A stretch of 64,000 nt of DNA from Capillidium heterosporum (taxonomy: Eukaryota; Entomophthoromycota; Entomophthoromycetes; Entomophthorales; Capillidiaceae): positions 1,984,001-2,048,000 of the forward strand of contig WBMQ01000004.1 of the NCBI GenBank assembly GCA_016630905.1, in the 5' to 3' direction. The notes under the pieces were generated by a model, which was not told the DNA's origin, did not search any database, and worked only from the letters and a program-made list of their open reading frames with translations. Shown piece by piece: positions 24,946 through 36,820 of the stretch. Positions within the stretch are counted from its first letter, which is position 1, and each line of letters opens with the position of its first letter. A program made the position numbers and the translations under genes.

Positions 24946-25033
24946 GTCGGGTTAAAGTAAATGGGATCTCTTGTCGAGTTTGGAAAGAATCGATTCTAGT
25001 AATTTAGTTGGAAGGTCGAATAGCTGACACATC
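24946..25033 (-). pseudogene. F-box N-terminal scrap
   Basis: Reads MCQLFDLPTKLLESILSKL then stops after LDKRSHLL. It matches the start of the intact F-box protein at 27450 (MSQLLDLPTELLESIISKL). No LRR part follows, so it is a truncated duplicate. Confidence 0.7.
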
Positions 25034-25959
25034 TTGGAAATAGCTTCAAAGAGATGTAACCTATTTATATATCTATTCTATGGACAACTTACAGTCGACT
25101 TCTGAGCTTATTTACTGCAGGTGTATGTTAAGTTTAATGCCAATTCTTTGGTTACAAAGCTTCAAAATTATCACTGCATGGATTATATACCACTTTTAAT
25201 TATACTTTTTAAATAGTACATATCATCTATAGTTTTGAATTTATAAATGCCTGCTTTAATGAATTATTTCCAAAAGCTGAGCAAAAAATAGCAACTTCAA
25301 ATCTATTTGAAAAAGTAAAAGCGATCATATCACCATTCATAATAAACTATATTACAAAAGGTAAATGCTCTTATAGCCCTATTAAAAGATCATAGATCCT
25401 GATTTGAAAATCAATGTAGCAGCTTTTCAAATATAGTTCACCTAAAACTACTGTCATTTGCTATAGAAATCGTTACTCCTTATCGTATTATAGTTGGTTT
25501 TCAACTGTATATTCTCATAGTCTATAACAACAGTTAGCTTTGGATATACAAAATAGGTTAATGAGAGCATCAGTTTACTGTATGAAATGAGCAAGAAACG
25601 TTTGCGAATTTGATGGACGTAAACTTAAGTTATGGTATGGAAAGGGGAACGATCACCCAAAAATCAAATAGAAAGCCGGGCTAGGATGATTTGATGACAG
25701 CATGTGTATTCTAAACAACTTTATATTTTTAATTATATAAATTGACTCATAGACACAACTAATTGAACATATATAGCTGCATATTATTGTATGTATATTA
25801 GTTTTTCAGTTTACTATGGGCATTTAAAATTAGAAATGGCTAAAAATATTTGAAACAAACACCATTACAATAATGTATATAAATTAATAAACATAGATAT
25901 ATATACTGATTTATTGCGTTATATTCTATTAATTAAATAGCTTGGCAATCTAATTTCTA
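25034..25959. other. Intergenic, F-box scrap to F-box gene
   Basis: AT-rich, no gene or repeat structure identified. Confidence 0.5.
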
Positions 25960-27450
25960 TCAAGAGTCCCAGTGGAAATATTGGTTGTTAGTAATTAGCT
26001 TGGATCCCTTAAAATACCGACTCTTTAACGAAAAGAGGGATGGAGCACTCCTTACAAGCCAACGTTTAAATCCAAGTGGTGGGAAGTTCAGTACCAAATT
26101 CACAAGCTCTGGGAACTGAGCATCCGGAAAAGGAAACTTGACTTGCTTATCTTGCTGGTGTTTCCCCAAGAGCAACATAAAGCTCTGCAACCTAGGCAAT
26201 CCAACTAAGAAGTTGATGAATTCAGCATTCAAATCGTTCATATCACGGACAACCAGTCGTTTGAGGCTGACCTTGGGCTCGAATGCGAATAGTTTGGATA
26301 ACGGTGAATGGCGTACAATGCTGAGCTCTTCCAGATTAGGAGTAAGGTCAAGCAACTGTTTCAAAGAATGGTCATGTGCCCCAACAAGAGAATAGACGTG
26401 GATACTTTTCAAACTAACTAGTGTAGGAAATTCAGCAATATGTCTGAAGATGGAGGTATCGAAAACTGCATCAATAAGGATGGGCCAGATACTACGTTCA
26501 GCTGGAAATATATCATCAAATCCATCGTAGTTATGGTAAAAATACTTGAGTGCTGGGAAAGAGCTTTGAGTAAGAATCTTGTTGATTACCCAGACGTTGT
26601 AGCTTGGTTCTTCAGTACTACTGATTAGAGAATCATGGGAGATAGTCAAGTGTGTCAGGTTACCAAAGTAGGGTAGATTAGGTTCATTAAAATTTTCCAC
26701 GTTAAGTAGGCCCAAAGATAGATACCAAAGGTTAGGACACGCTCTACCTAGGGAAGTTATAAAAGCTGAAGTTAGCTTTTTCACTTCAACTTCAAGACGT
26801 TGTAGATTAGGCATTTCATTATAAAAGGACCATCCAGTTGTCGATTCGCAAATTAGCTTGAGTATCCTTAAGTTGGGAAAGGCATTCTGAAGTTGCTTGA
26901 AGTTGGATTCGGTGATAACGGGTAAGTTAAGGGACAGGCTAGTTAAGTTGGGAATTGAAGATTCATTCAACCATTCCCAAAATGAGTTGGGCATAGAGGT
27001 AAATAGCTGGAAGGACCTTAAGTTGCAAAGTAAAGGAATCAGTGGCGAAAAACTGAAAGCAGTATTGACAATGTTTAGGCTATAAGACTCTAGCTTTTGG
27101 AATTTAGGTAAGGGAGCCTTCAGAAGCAAGTCGCATTGGTCTTGATCTCTAATCGTCTCGCTAAATGAGGTCAAGTTCTCATAAAAGTCGAAAAAGTGCG
27201 CTTTGCCATTCAAAAACCTCTTATCGATCTTACGGATATGTCGATTGAACTTGTTGAGGCTAAGCTGTAACAAATCCAAATTGTAACTGTTTCCTATCAA
27301 AGTAGAATTCCGCAGATCTTTGTAAATTAAAGGTATTGTTAGCTTATAAAATAATGAGCTCTGTTGAGCTAAAATAACCTGTGTCTTCTTATCTAACTTT
27401 GAAATGATCGACTCAAGCAGTTCAGTTGGAAGGTCTAGTAGCTGGCTCAT
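25960..27450 (-). CDS. F-box protein with leucine-rich repeats
   Basis: Likely substrate receptor of an SCF ubiquitin ligase. The start at 27450 is chosen over the longer frame opening at 27492 because both relatives in this cluster begin at the same place just before the F-box. F-box at residues 1-45 (LDLPTELLESIISKLDKK, then LAQQSSLFYKLTIPLIYKDL). The rest, about 450 residues, is a run of irregular LRR units such as LTSLSLNLPVITE and NLRILKLICES, NLWYLSLGLLNVENF. Single exon. It is the only intact member of a three-member group here. The target is unknown. Confidence 0.8.
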   Translation of the reverse strand: MSQLLDLPTELLESIISKLDKKTQVILAQQSSLFYKLTIPLIYKDLRNSTLIGNSYNLDLLQLSLNKFNRHIRKIDKRFLNGKAHFFDFYENLTSFSETIRDQDQCDLLLKAPLPKFQKLESYSLNIVNTAFSFSPLIPLLCNLRSFQLFTSMPNSFWEWLNESSIPNLTSLSLNLPVITESNFKQLQNAFPNLRILKLICESTTGWSFYNEMPNLQRLEVEVKKLTSAFITSLGRACPNLWYLSLGLLNVENFNEPNLPYFGNLTHLTISHDSLISSTEEPSYNVWVINKILTQSSFPALKYFYHNYDGFDDIFPAERSIWPILIDAVFDTSIFRHIAEFPTLVSLKSIHVYSLVGAHDHSLKQLLDLTPNLEELSIVRHSPLSKLFAFEPKVSLKRLVVRDMNDLNAEFINFLVGLPRLQSFMLLLGKHQQDKQVKFPFPDAQFPELVNLVLNFPPLGFKRWLVRSAPSLFSLKSRYFKGSKLITNNQYFHWDS

Positions 27451-27990
27451 TCTAGATACAGCTTTGGCAAAAAGGCAAGGCCTACTTGTCAAATATAAAT
27501 TCGAACATATATGACATCATAATTGGACTACCTTATTAAGCTAACAAATAGCATTGATATATTTGAGAAATACATAGCTGCTATTTGCTAGTTATCTCAG
27601 TAAACTTTAGCTGGCTAAAATCTGATCAGAACTGTATCTGGTATAGGCTTATGAAATAGCTATTGAAAGCGTATAATTTAGTTTAAAGAATGGAGACAAG
27701 CTATATTGAAAATAACATTTAGATTTCAACTCAGATTTTATAAGCCAATTCATTAACTTGAAATATATATAATGTCGAGTCAGAATGAACTAGCGTATAT
27801 ATAAATGTTTCAAGATATCAAGTATGAGCTTCAGTTTATAGCTACACTTCCATTTAAACTGATAAAATCAAAGTATGTTAAGAAAGTCAATATTAAAAAA
27901 GCTATTCCTATGCATCAATAAGTATTATACTATGTGTTATTTATTAAAACTGCCTTACTCATAGCAAATATGTACCTGTCGACCTAGCCT
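27451..27990. other. Intergenic, intact F-box gene to its relic
   Basis: AT-rich spacer with the promoter of the intact gene. No clear TATA box close to the start; TATATATA occurs near 27770. Confidence 0.4.
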
Positions 27991-29457
27991 TCATTTAGGA
28001 TTCCAGTGAAAGTAATACATCTTTTGAATGATATATCGTTCACTATTTATATGATGTTCCTCAAGCCCAAATAAAGATTTTGCGTTACTTACGGACCAGT
28101 CTTTAAGTTCAATTAGTGGACAAGTCAGTTCCAAACTCAATAATTCTGGGAGCTGGATATCAAGATATGGTGACCTAGTATGCATATCTTAGTGACGGCT
28201 ACTAAACAATACCTTAAGGCTTTGTAACCTAGTTAGCCGGTACAAATAGTGGAAAAGTGAGATATCTGGTCCTTGGTGATTTATTATGGTAGGCTGTTTC
28301 AGCTTTGCATTGGGTTCCAATGTAAACAGATTGACGTCCTGAACACCTTGGGTGATATGTAGCTATTCTAGGTTGGAGGTAAGTTGAACCAGCTGATTCA
28401 AAGTACCTATATCAACGTTGTAAAGGTTACCAATTTGAAGGCTCTTAAGATGATTTAAAATAGGCAATTTGACAATAGTTCAAAGGGGAACTCGTCAAAA
28501 ACCACGCTCTCAAGCTTGGAATAAACGATATGCTCGTCTGAAAGAGCTAAATTAATAAAATCAAAATCAAGGCAGTTGTAGTGGAGGTACTTAAGCTTCA
28601 GAAAGGATTTTCGAGTAGTTACTCTACCTATTATCTTCATGTTGATTTCAAAGCCTAACTCTTTGTCTTTTTGGTAATCGATATTGACAAGTATATTAAA
28701 TTTGTAAAGGTGGGCAAGCTTGGTTTGTCGAATCCTTCTATGTTATCTAGGGCCAAAGACAAGTGTTTGAGGTTAGGATAATTTCCACCTAGAGAAATCA
28801 TTAAAGTGGTGGTTATCTCTCTCACGCTGCTATTAAAACGTTGTAGATTGGTCATTTACTGATGACAAGCCACTCTACTATTGATTTATATTCTAAACAA
28901 AGCACCTTCAAGTTTGGGAAGGCTTTTTAAAGCTGACTGAAGTAGTTTCCATCAATCGTTCTCAACTCAAGGGATATATTGGTTAAGCTTGGCATATGTA
29001 TTTGAACTAGCTTATATACATATAAGTCGGCTGTTTGGGTAATAGGCTTGAAACACGCCAAATGACAAAGTAGAGTGGATAATTTTTGGAAGTCTCTTGG
29101 TCGACGTACAGAGTATAAGCTTCCATTTAAAAGTTGGCTCAGTTGACTTTGATCCTCAATACTCTCAGTAAATGCAATTAGGTTAGTATAAAAGTTGAAT
29201 GGATGTCCTTTATCAACTTTAAATTCTCCATCTACCTTTCGAATGTGTTGGTTAAATTTAACGAGGCTCTTCAGTAATAAACTCAATTCATAGTTCTTGA
29301 TACCTAAATTGGAACTTTGTAAATCTTCATAAGTGTATGTAGTTGTTAGCTTACAAAACTGCTTATTCTACTGGGCTATAATTAATTGAGATTCCTTGTT
29401 GAGCACTAGTATGATAGCTTTCTGTAGTTTGGCTGGAAAGTTGACGAATTGGTTCAT
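27991..29457 (-). pseudogene. Full-length F-box/LRR pseudogene
   Basis: Colinear with the intact neighbour from the first methionine (MNQFVNFPAKLQKAII) to the last residues (YYFHWNPK against QYFHWDS). A TAG follows LIIAQ inside the F-box, and further stops and frame changes split the LRR part into open stretches at 28927-29286, 28655-28855, 28455-28640 and 27991-28185. The direct tandem position says it arose by local duplication and then decayed. Confidence 0.8.
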
Positions 29458-30331
29458 GTTCAAAAAACTTTGCTATAAAGAACTTTATCCTACAAGTAGT
29501 GGAAGATATACCTATGGCTGAAATTTATCTAGCTTTTCAAAATTCAATGTCGACTTTTGGTCCTTATGAGTTATATTTGTTAAAAATGGTTTAATGGATC
29601 ATAGTAATCAAATTCCTTATATAACAATGCTTTATTGGATATAAATTCATATAAAATGACTATTTTGAAAAGGATGTCAATAAAAATGCCAAGAGTAGTA
29701 GAAATCTAGCAATAGATTCAAAATTGGACAATGTCAATAATGAAAGCCTTGTAAGGTAATAAGTTGTAGCTCCTGACAGCTTGAGAGCCATCAGATACTT
29801 CAAGGGTGATGTACATTTCCTAGTTTTACAATTTATGAAGTAATATTACTGTACATATTTTTGTTTGAAGTTAAATAGGCTTATTTTAGCAATCTATAAG
29901 AAATAATATATATAGTGCCAAACTTACTTGTAAAACTTTAGTTTGAACCAATCTATCCTGCCAAACTTAATCGCAAAAATGAGCCTCTTAATATTTTTAG
30001 GACATCCACCTAGCACAGGTAGTCCTTTAAATCCAGCTTTTACTTTATATAACCAACAAACAATGTAAAAACATTTTCATTTCACATACTAACCAGTATA
30101 GAATTCTATCCAGCTAAATTAGTTTATTTCTCCAACCAAAGCTTCAAAGAATATAGCAAAACAATGTAGATGTTACAGTTGCGGAACATTTTCCAAGTCC
30201 AGTAGTTTACAAAGGTGGAGAAGCTTTCCCCCATCCCAAATCGACAATTTATAGGCATTTTAACTACTTAAAACGTAGATCTCACTTACTTTTACCCTCA
30301 AAACCACCTTTACTATCTCCATACTAATATA
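29458..30331. other. Intergenic, F-box relic to GH16 gene
   Basis: Divergent spacer of about 0.9 kb, AT-rich, no gene seen. Confidence 0.45.
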
Positions 30332-30339
30332 TATATAAA
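30332..30339 (+). promoter_or_regulatory. TATA-like box of the GH16 gene
   Basis: TATATAAA, 114 bases before the start codon. The distance is longer than at other genes here, so the leader would be about 80 nt. Confidence 0.4.
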
Positions 30340-30452
30340 TTGGATGCATTTTGAAAATTTTAACGGTAGTACAAATAATCAAAAAAGCTGTAGCTAAGAA
30401 ATTTACCATTTACACTTTTCTCATTCCACAATAACAAAAAATAAAACATATA

Positions 30453-31685
30453 ATGAAACTGATATCTCTAATACTACTGTCCATCCTCAACCTAGAAGTT
30501 GAAAGTCGATTCCCCAAACCTATACCCAACGGTTACTTCCCAGCCAAGTACAACAAACATGAACGTAGACAGAACCAACCTTCCTCCCAACGAATCCAGT
30601 CAGGTGGCAGACTAGTCTTCGAAGATAACTTTGAAACTTTAAATTTAGACGTATGGAGACATGAAATCACAGCTGGTGGAGGTGGTAACTGGGAATTCCA
30701 ATTCTACAACAACAATCGGTCTACGTCCTACGTTGAAAATGGCAACCTTGTCCTAAAACCAGCTTTGACTTCCAATTTCTTGGGAATCCCTGACGAGAAC
30801 ATGTTGAAACCAGGCCAGACTTTAGATTTATGGGGTAACGCACCCAACTTCCAATGTACAGCCAATGGGTTCTACGGATGTCAGCGGTCAGGTGACGGCC
30901 AAAATACTATGGTCAATCCCATCATGTCAGCACAATTGAGAAGTATTCAAAGCTTCAACTTTAAATTTGGTAGGGTTGACGTTCGAGCCAAGTTGCCCAA
31001 AGGCGATTGGTTATGGCCAGCTATATGGTTCTTACCTACTAACTTCCAATACGGTGGTTGGCCCGCCTCGGGGGAAATTGATTTAGTTGAATCCAGAGGT
31101 AACGCCCCTGGGTACTTTGGTGATGGTATTGATACTTTTGCTTCAACTTTACATTGGGGTACCGATTACATGCATAACCAGTATAACTTAACTACCAAAG
31201 CTTTCAAGTTACAAGATGGCACGACTTTTGCCGACGACTTCCACTTATTTAGTTTAGAGTGGACACCTACCAGACTGCGTACTTGGGTCGACGAAGTCAA
31301 CTTAGTTTTAGATGTCGATTTGACCATACCTAGTTGGAAACGGGGCAAGTTCGATACCTACAACGCTAATTTACATAATCCTTGGAAGGGTGCTTCTGAT
31401 GCCGCACCATTTGACCAGAAATTTTATTTGATCTTCAATTTGGCAGTTGGGGGTTCCAATTCGTATTTTCCTGATGACCCTAAAGATGTAAGGGTAGTAA
31501 GTGTCAACGGTACAAGTGTTCGGTCGAATCGACCTGGTAGCAAACCTTGGAAAAACTTTACCCCAAACGCAGCTGTCGATTTTTATAAAGCTAAAGATGA
31601 GTGGTATAAGACTTGGCAGCAACCAGGTGCCGCTGAATTTCGAATTGATTACGTGAAGGCTTACTCCTACGAGGTGGAAGTGTAA
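30453..31685 (+). CDS. Secreted GH16 beta-1,3-glucanase-like enzyme
   Basis: Glycoside hydrolase of the laminarinase/glucan-recognition branch of GH16, acting outside the cell or at the wall. 410 residues, single exon, signal peptide at residues 1-18 (MKLISLILLSILNLEVES). A basic ERRQ stretch at 37-40 may be a pro-region cleavage site. The catalytic ExDxxE motif is intact: E208, D210 and E213 in SGEIDLVES. Flanking family features are GRVDVRAKLPKGDWLWPAIW, FASTLHWG, and WTPTRLRTWVDEV. Since the two glutamates remain, it should be an enzyme rather than a non-catalytic glucan-binding protein. Likely roles are remodelling of the fungus's own glucan or digestion of outside glucan. AATAAA at 31699-31704 marks the 3' end. 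Confidence 0.92.
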   Translation: MKLISLILLSILNLEVESRFPKPIPNGYFPAKYNKHERRQNQPSSQRIQSGGRLVFEDNFETLNLDVWRHEITAGGGGNWEFQFYNNNRSTSYVENGNLVLKPALTSNFLGIPDENMLKPGQTLDLWGNAPNFQCTANGFYGCQRSGDGQNTMVNPIMSAQLRSIQSFNFKFGRVDVRAKLPKGDWLWPAIWFLPTNFQYGGWPASGEIDLVESRGNAPGYFGDGIDTFASTLHWGTDYMHNQYNLTTKAFKLQDGTTFADDFHLFSLEWTPTRLRTWVDEVNLVLDVDLTIPSWKRGKFDTYNANLHNPWKGASDAAPFDQKFYLIFNLAVGGSNSYFPDDPKDVRVVSVNGTSVRSNRPGSKPWKNFTPNAAVDFYKAKDEWYKTWQQPGAAEFRIDYVKAYSYEVEV

Positions 31686-31698
31686 ATTTGGATTGAGT

Positions 31699-31704
31699 AA
31701 TAAA
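31699..31704 (+). terminator. Polyadenylation signal, GH16 gene
   Basis: AATAAA 14 bases after the stop codon, followed by TGTACAT at 31713-31719. Confidence 0.5.
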
Positions 31705-32758
31705 CTTTTGTTTGTACATGTTAAATTTCAACTTTTGGTTTCGTTATTTTGATAAAGTCACAGTTGAGCTTTGAATTAGTTGAAACATTAGAAATATAGA
31801 ATAAAATAGATGCTTAGGAAAGAGTAAGATCACTATAAGAAAATGGTGAACTGATTAGAATACGCTTTGAAATGTGGCAAGTCCAAAGTGGTTGCAAATT
31901 GGCTCAAGTTGACTGATTTATAGGAGCTTGGTAACGATGTTCTTTATAATGTGTTTACTGAAATCAAAGTTGATGGATCTTATAAGATCAACAAAGGTTG
32001 GATTATTACTATCTGAAATTTTATCAGATTGGCTCTGATAGATGTAGTAAAGTTATTTGAAGTGTTTAGTTAGATAAAAAAGGATGACGCTTTAATATTT
32101 CCATTATTTCAATTTGGATCCTTCATCTACTTATTGCGCTTTTTATAAAGTATGTTTATTGATAATATTTCAAATAGCGAGTATATCGTGTCCATCTAAA
32201 AGAACATTTACGGTTTTGTAAGATGGAGAAAAGTGAGAAAGTCCATTGACACGCAAGTATTTCTAAATTTAGACAATCCAATGAAAATCATACTATTGTA
32301 GTAGTTTAACAGTTTAATTGGAGTAATTCCAAAATTCAAGTATGTCGTGTTAGCAAGAGTGTCACTATATTTAAGGTGTCATCTTAGTACTACTTGTAAA
32401 AATAGTTTACACTGTACAACTGCAATTTATACTCTGCAATTTTATAGCCACTACTTTTGGCTCCCATTCATCAAATGAACATAGTATCTGATGAGTCCAC
32501 CATCCACCAATTTCTCCTGATTTACAGCTGCTTACTACGTTTCGAAATATGGTAAAAATTCAAGTAGCTTTATTCGTTGGAAACTCTACGATATTCCAAA
32601 ACATTAAGGCAGGCAATCAGCAAATATTTTGAAACCTGGGTCCAAATTCTAGAAACTTCAAACGTAGCCATCAGTTAAATTTTCACTACCTTTCAGCTAA
32701 AGTTGTAGCGAGTTAAGCTGGATTCAACACCTAATAGAAATTTCAACATTACAAGCAG
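31705..32758. other. Intergenic, GH16 to FHA gene
   Basis: AT-rich; no open frame with family resemblance. Confidence 0.5.
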
Positions 32759-34432
32759 ATGGATACCAATGCACTACAACAATCCAATTTAACCGATATA
32801 GCCATAAGTAGAAAAAGTAATCTATTGTTTTTATTATTTATTTTTGACTTTTCCCAGCCCAATTTTACATTTATTATACCCAACTTACATATTCTTATTA
32901 AAAATTAAAAGATAATTTAAGGGCCTCACGACCATCCATACTACGCTCCCTAAGTTTTAGCCAACAGAAGAATGCCCAAGAGACCAACACCAGCTCGGTC
33001 GATGCCTTGCCCAAAGAAGTGGAGTTGAAGTCAACTAGTTCACCGATAGCTATAGTCATCTTGGAACCTATAGACAATACGTTTCAGACTACAAAGCGGT
33101 TGGAGCTTTCCTATGACAAATCGATAAAGTTGGGCAGGCAAGTATCACCAAAGACCGTACCGGAGATAAGCAATGGTTATTTCGATTCCAAGGTGCTATC
33201 TAGAGCCCATGCTGAAATTTGGTTGTCCAAAGCGGAAAGTGATTTGAACCAGATCTACATAAAGGATACAAGATCGAGTAATGGAACCTACTTGAACGGA
33301 ATTCGATTGTCAAATGACGGTGTCGAATCCGAACCATTTTTACTGAAGCATGGCGATTCCCTGGAGCTTGGTGTCGATATTTTAAACGATAACGGTTCAA
33401 GTAACTTTTAACTTTTGTCCCTCTATAATAACGTTTATTTTACAAAAAGGTCTATTTAAAAAGGTATCGGCCAAGGTCAGTATCATGTACTCCAACGGTA
33501 CAAAACCACCTACCGATCTCAACTCTATAAGTAAACCGGCCAAGACAGTTGAGAAGATTGAACCGGCCCAAATACTAACCAATGAAATCCCTACAAATAC
33601 CTTCAAGGAACCTCTAGCTCTGAATCCACCGAGCAAGGTTGCTATAGGTAACAACGTACCTTCGATGCGCTACTTGTCCACCAAGGAACGGTCGAGCTCA
33701 CCTCACGCAACATCTATTGCCCCACCCCCTTCACCTCCTATAGCGCAAGTTCAATCCATCTCAGTGTCAGCATCCCCTTTCCACTCCATCCCAACTAAGC
33801 CCAACGCTACTCGACAAGAGAATCAACCGTCCATCGACAACGGTCCTATTACCGAAGATATTCAAGTAATTTATATTTATATGCTCTTTACTTTTATAAC
33901 TTATTTTCAATTCTAATTTAATTTCTATTTTATTATATAGACTGAAATCATCCAGTCCAAGAAGGATGGGTTTATCCTAGGTGGTCTAGTATGTACAATT
34001 ACCGAGCTAACCCACCTGTACAAGCAACAAATCCAAGAGATGAAAATCAAATACGAGACCGAAATCGAGTTCTGGAAGAGTGAAGTGCAGGATCGCGAAG
34101 AATTGTATACCAAGCTAGAGAATCTGTATTCGAAACGGGAACTTACCCTGTTGCAAGAGGCTTCCAATTTAAGACGACAGTACAACGACTTACTTTTACA
34201 GTTCAACGGGTTGAAGGTCAACGGTACCAACCAGCAACTGTTTATGGATATTAGTGGGCAAATGGAGTTTGGTCCAAATGAAAAAGTTCATCAAGATAGT
34301 GGTACTGATTTGAAGCTTACATCAGAGAAGGTGGGTGGTGGTGAGAATTTGGCGTATAGTGTAAATGGGGATAGCGTCAATTTATTGGATCAAGGGTTTT
34401 CCACTTCGCCGACCGAGCATAAAAGTAGGTGA
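32759..34432 (+). CDS. FHA-domain, coiled-coil protein of the SLMAP/Far10 (STRIPAK) type
   Basis: Phosphothreonine-binding scaffold; relatives are subunits of the STRIPAK phosphatase-kinase complex. Exons 32759-32807, 32912-33400, 33450-33865 and 33941-34432 join to exactly 481 residues. The first exon and its 104-nt intron are the least certain part: the FHA frame opens without an ATG, and this join is the one that gives phase and a start. FHA domain at about residues 67-170 with LGRQVSPKTVPEISNGYFDS, SKVLSRAHAEIWL, IKDTRSSNGTYLNG and LELGVDI, very like SLMAP/Far9/Far10. After a Ser/Pro-rich linker comes a coiled coil (EMKIKYETEIEFWKSEVQDR, LQEASNLRRQYNDLLLQ). Unlike SLMAP I see no C-terminal membrane anchor. 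Confidence 0.85.
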
Positions 34433-36762
34433 TGGGTTAGGGCTGTACATTTTTAATTTACAAATATAATACGAACTTAATGGTTAGCTTTGGAATTTGA
34501 TGATGGGTGGTAGGTAGGTCCTTTTTGCAATGTTCTGAAGTTCAGAGTTAGGGTTGGCTTTTTTCAATTTGGATACTACTTGCCGTTGCTGTTTATTTAT
34601 TTTGAATGGTTGACTGATTAAACGTGCTATTTAATTTGATTTGAATTTATTTGAGCCATCAACTGGTGCTAATGGCCTTTATAATTGGGGAGTTATTTCT
34701 GTCGAATATTTTCTTAGATGCAAAGTCTATTGTAGCTGTAGGCTTGCTTTTATAGCGGTAGATATATTTTTAGGTTGAAGTTTGTAGTGAATTTGATATC
34801 AAGGGTTTTAGGAGTTGGCTATCCAATCAAACTATAAAGTCCAACTCTATCACAGACTTTTAATCAGCTTTAAAAGCAGATGTTAGCATTATCATTCACT
34901 ATGCTAAGTTGGATCTCAGATGCCTTTACAATATATTAATTAGACTAATCCTAAAATTCCAACATTTGTAAGTGACAACTTTATTTTCGACTATTGATGT
35001 GAATCCTCCTTTGCCTTTGGCAAGTTTTCTTTGAGTAGATATAAATTCAGTTGGCTTAAGGTACTCACCGTTATTTTTAATATACAAGTATAGTCGACCA
35101 CTCATCAATGATTCAAATCATAATCACTAGGAAGATGATTGCGTTACTGGTTCGGTAACCTCGTTTTTATATAGCCAATAAAGCAGTTTTAAATACTGTA
35201 GATAGGAGCTCTTTTAAAGGCTAGTGGGTGTTAGATCTGGTTGTAAAGAGTGAAATATCTACAATCTAACGTTAAATTGCAGTGGGCAAATGCTTCTATA
35301 CCAATTTCAAGTTTACCTTTTTAATCAATACTCATACATCTACAACTCTAAACTTGAATTACCAAACTATATGGCTATCCTACCTACCTGTCAATTTTTA
35401 TCAGATCAGAGAATGGTAATTTCATTAAGCCAGGCTGTAGTAAGAGGTCGAGTTAACTTGAGAACACTGAATATAATTCGAGAACTTGGTTATCTCCAAC
35501 CTGTTTAAGTGGTCTTAACATATAGTTGGTTGGTATTAAGGCCCATATCCTAAAGAATATCGAACAACTAGTTGCTAGATACAGTTGAAATTCAAACATC
35601 CACAAGTGCTTAATAGCCTTAATCGCCTTAGGTCTTTCTATTAATACTGTCCATCTCTAAAGAATCGTTGGTGGTAGTGAAGTTAATCCCAAATTCAAGT
35701 ACTTATGATTAGTTTCCATTAAGGTCCCTTTTCACAGTTGTGGTGGTACCATCTTCAATAGTAACACCATCCTCACTGCTTCTTAGTGCTCTCAGCTCTC
35801 AATCGCTTTGCTATCAGAGATTCGGCATATACACAGTTTAAACATCATCTATTTTGCATTTGCAATTCCACAGTTGTAATATGTGCTTTGAATGCTTCAA
35901 TATCGATGTATTTGAAAGCCAGTCTAGTGGCCATCAAAAGTCTGCCTTTTGGTGTAATTCAGATGCCGACCTCAAATCTGACGAGGATTCTTGACCAAAA
36001 AGTCTAGACTAACTCAACTTTTGATAACGAAGCTTCAATTTTGAAGACGCGTCACATGGATTCCAAGTGTACTAAAGTATACTTCATCTACGTAGCAACT
36101 TTACATCTAGTAATATGGCAAAAATTATAGTTGATCTATTTATTAAAGTTTAATGCAAACTCCGAAATATATAAATTATAGCTAGACCCTAGAATTGCAA
36201 TCTAGTTGGGTCAATATTCAATACCACTACTCTTTATAGTAATATTTTGTTTTTTACATCCTGTTGGCATTCACTTTGAGGGTTCTCAAAAATTAAACAT
36301 CTAAGCAAAGCTTCATCCTTGTATCGGAGAGCTATATAATTGGTTTAACATCCTACATTCCTCACTGTCGAGTAAAGTGGTAACTGTAGTATCGGCTTTA
36401 TTATATTAAAATTGACCAAAGGTGTCTAGGTTTTTTGATATATCGATTTTTTATAACTGATTTGTCCTAAACTTCCGAATCTATTATATCCACCATATAG
36501 GATTACCATACTGCCATTTGGGTGTTAATTCTTTGTTCTAATGATAGTATGTCCTTTGATATAAATTATACCAAGGTTCCGATTTCGAGAATCCCTAACA
36601 CATCTACAGTGCCATTTGTGGCTAAATGTTTATTTCGTCACCGATCCTCAATTTTCTCTTGCTGTAATGTTACCACTTGTTTTATGATCGGATGACTGCT
36701 TTTACTGCATTGTGCTTCGAATCAGTCTACTGCAATAGATACGGCATCTCTCTAATTTAAAG
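34433..36762. other. Long intergenic stretch with a possible kelch relic
   Basis: 2.3 kb without a gene. TGTACAT at 34444-34450 follows the FHA stop. On the minus strand 36460-36530 encodes GSMVILYGGYNRFGSLGQ, which looks like one kelch repeat, but stops lie on both sides and no second clear repeat was found. The rest is AT-rich with short, unsupported open frames. Confidence 0.4.
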
Positions 36763-36770
36763 TATAAATA
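36763..36770 (+). promoter_or_regulatory. TATA box of the GH31 gene
   Basis: TATAAATA in the context AGTATAAATAGG, 51 bases before the start codon. Confidence 0.65.
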
Positions 36771-36820
36771 GGTAGCTGAAGCACGTAGCCAACCTCAACA
36801 AAAGAAACAGACGAGAGCTT

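Noticed and set aside
33007-33411. FHA gene starting at the TTG at 33007 or the ATG at 32972
   Set aside because: TTG is unlikely as a nuclear fungal start, and the ATG at 32972 is in a different frame that stops quickly. A short upstream exon with the ATG at 32759 gives the correct phase.
35140-35165. A tRNA B-box (GGTTCGG...CC)
   Set aside because: No A-box or cloverleaf could be formed around it; no tRNA or rRNA gene was found anywhere in the window.
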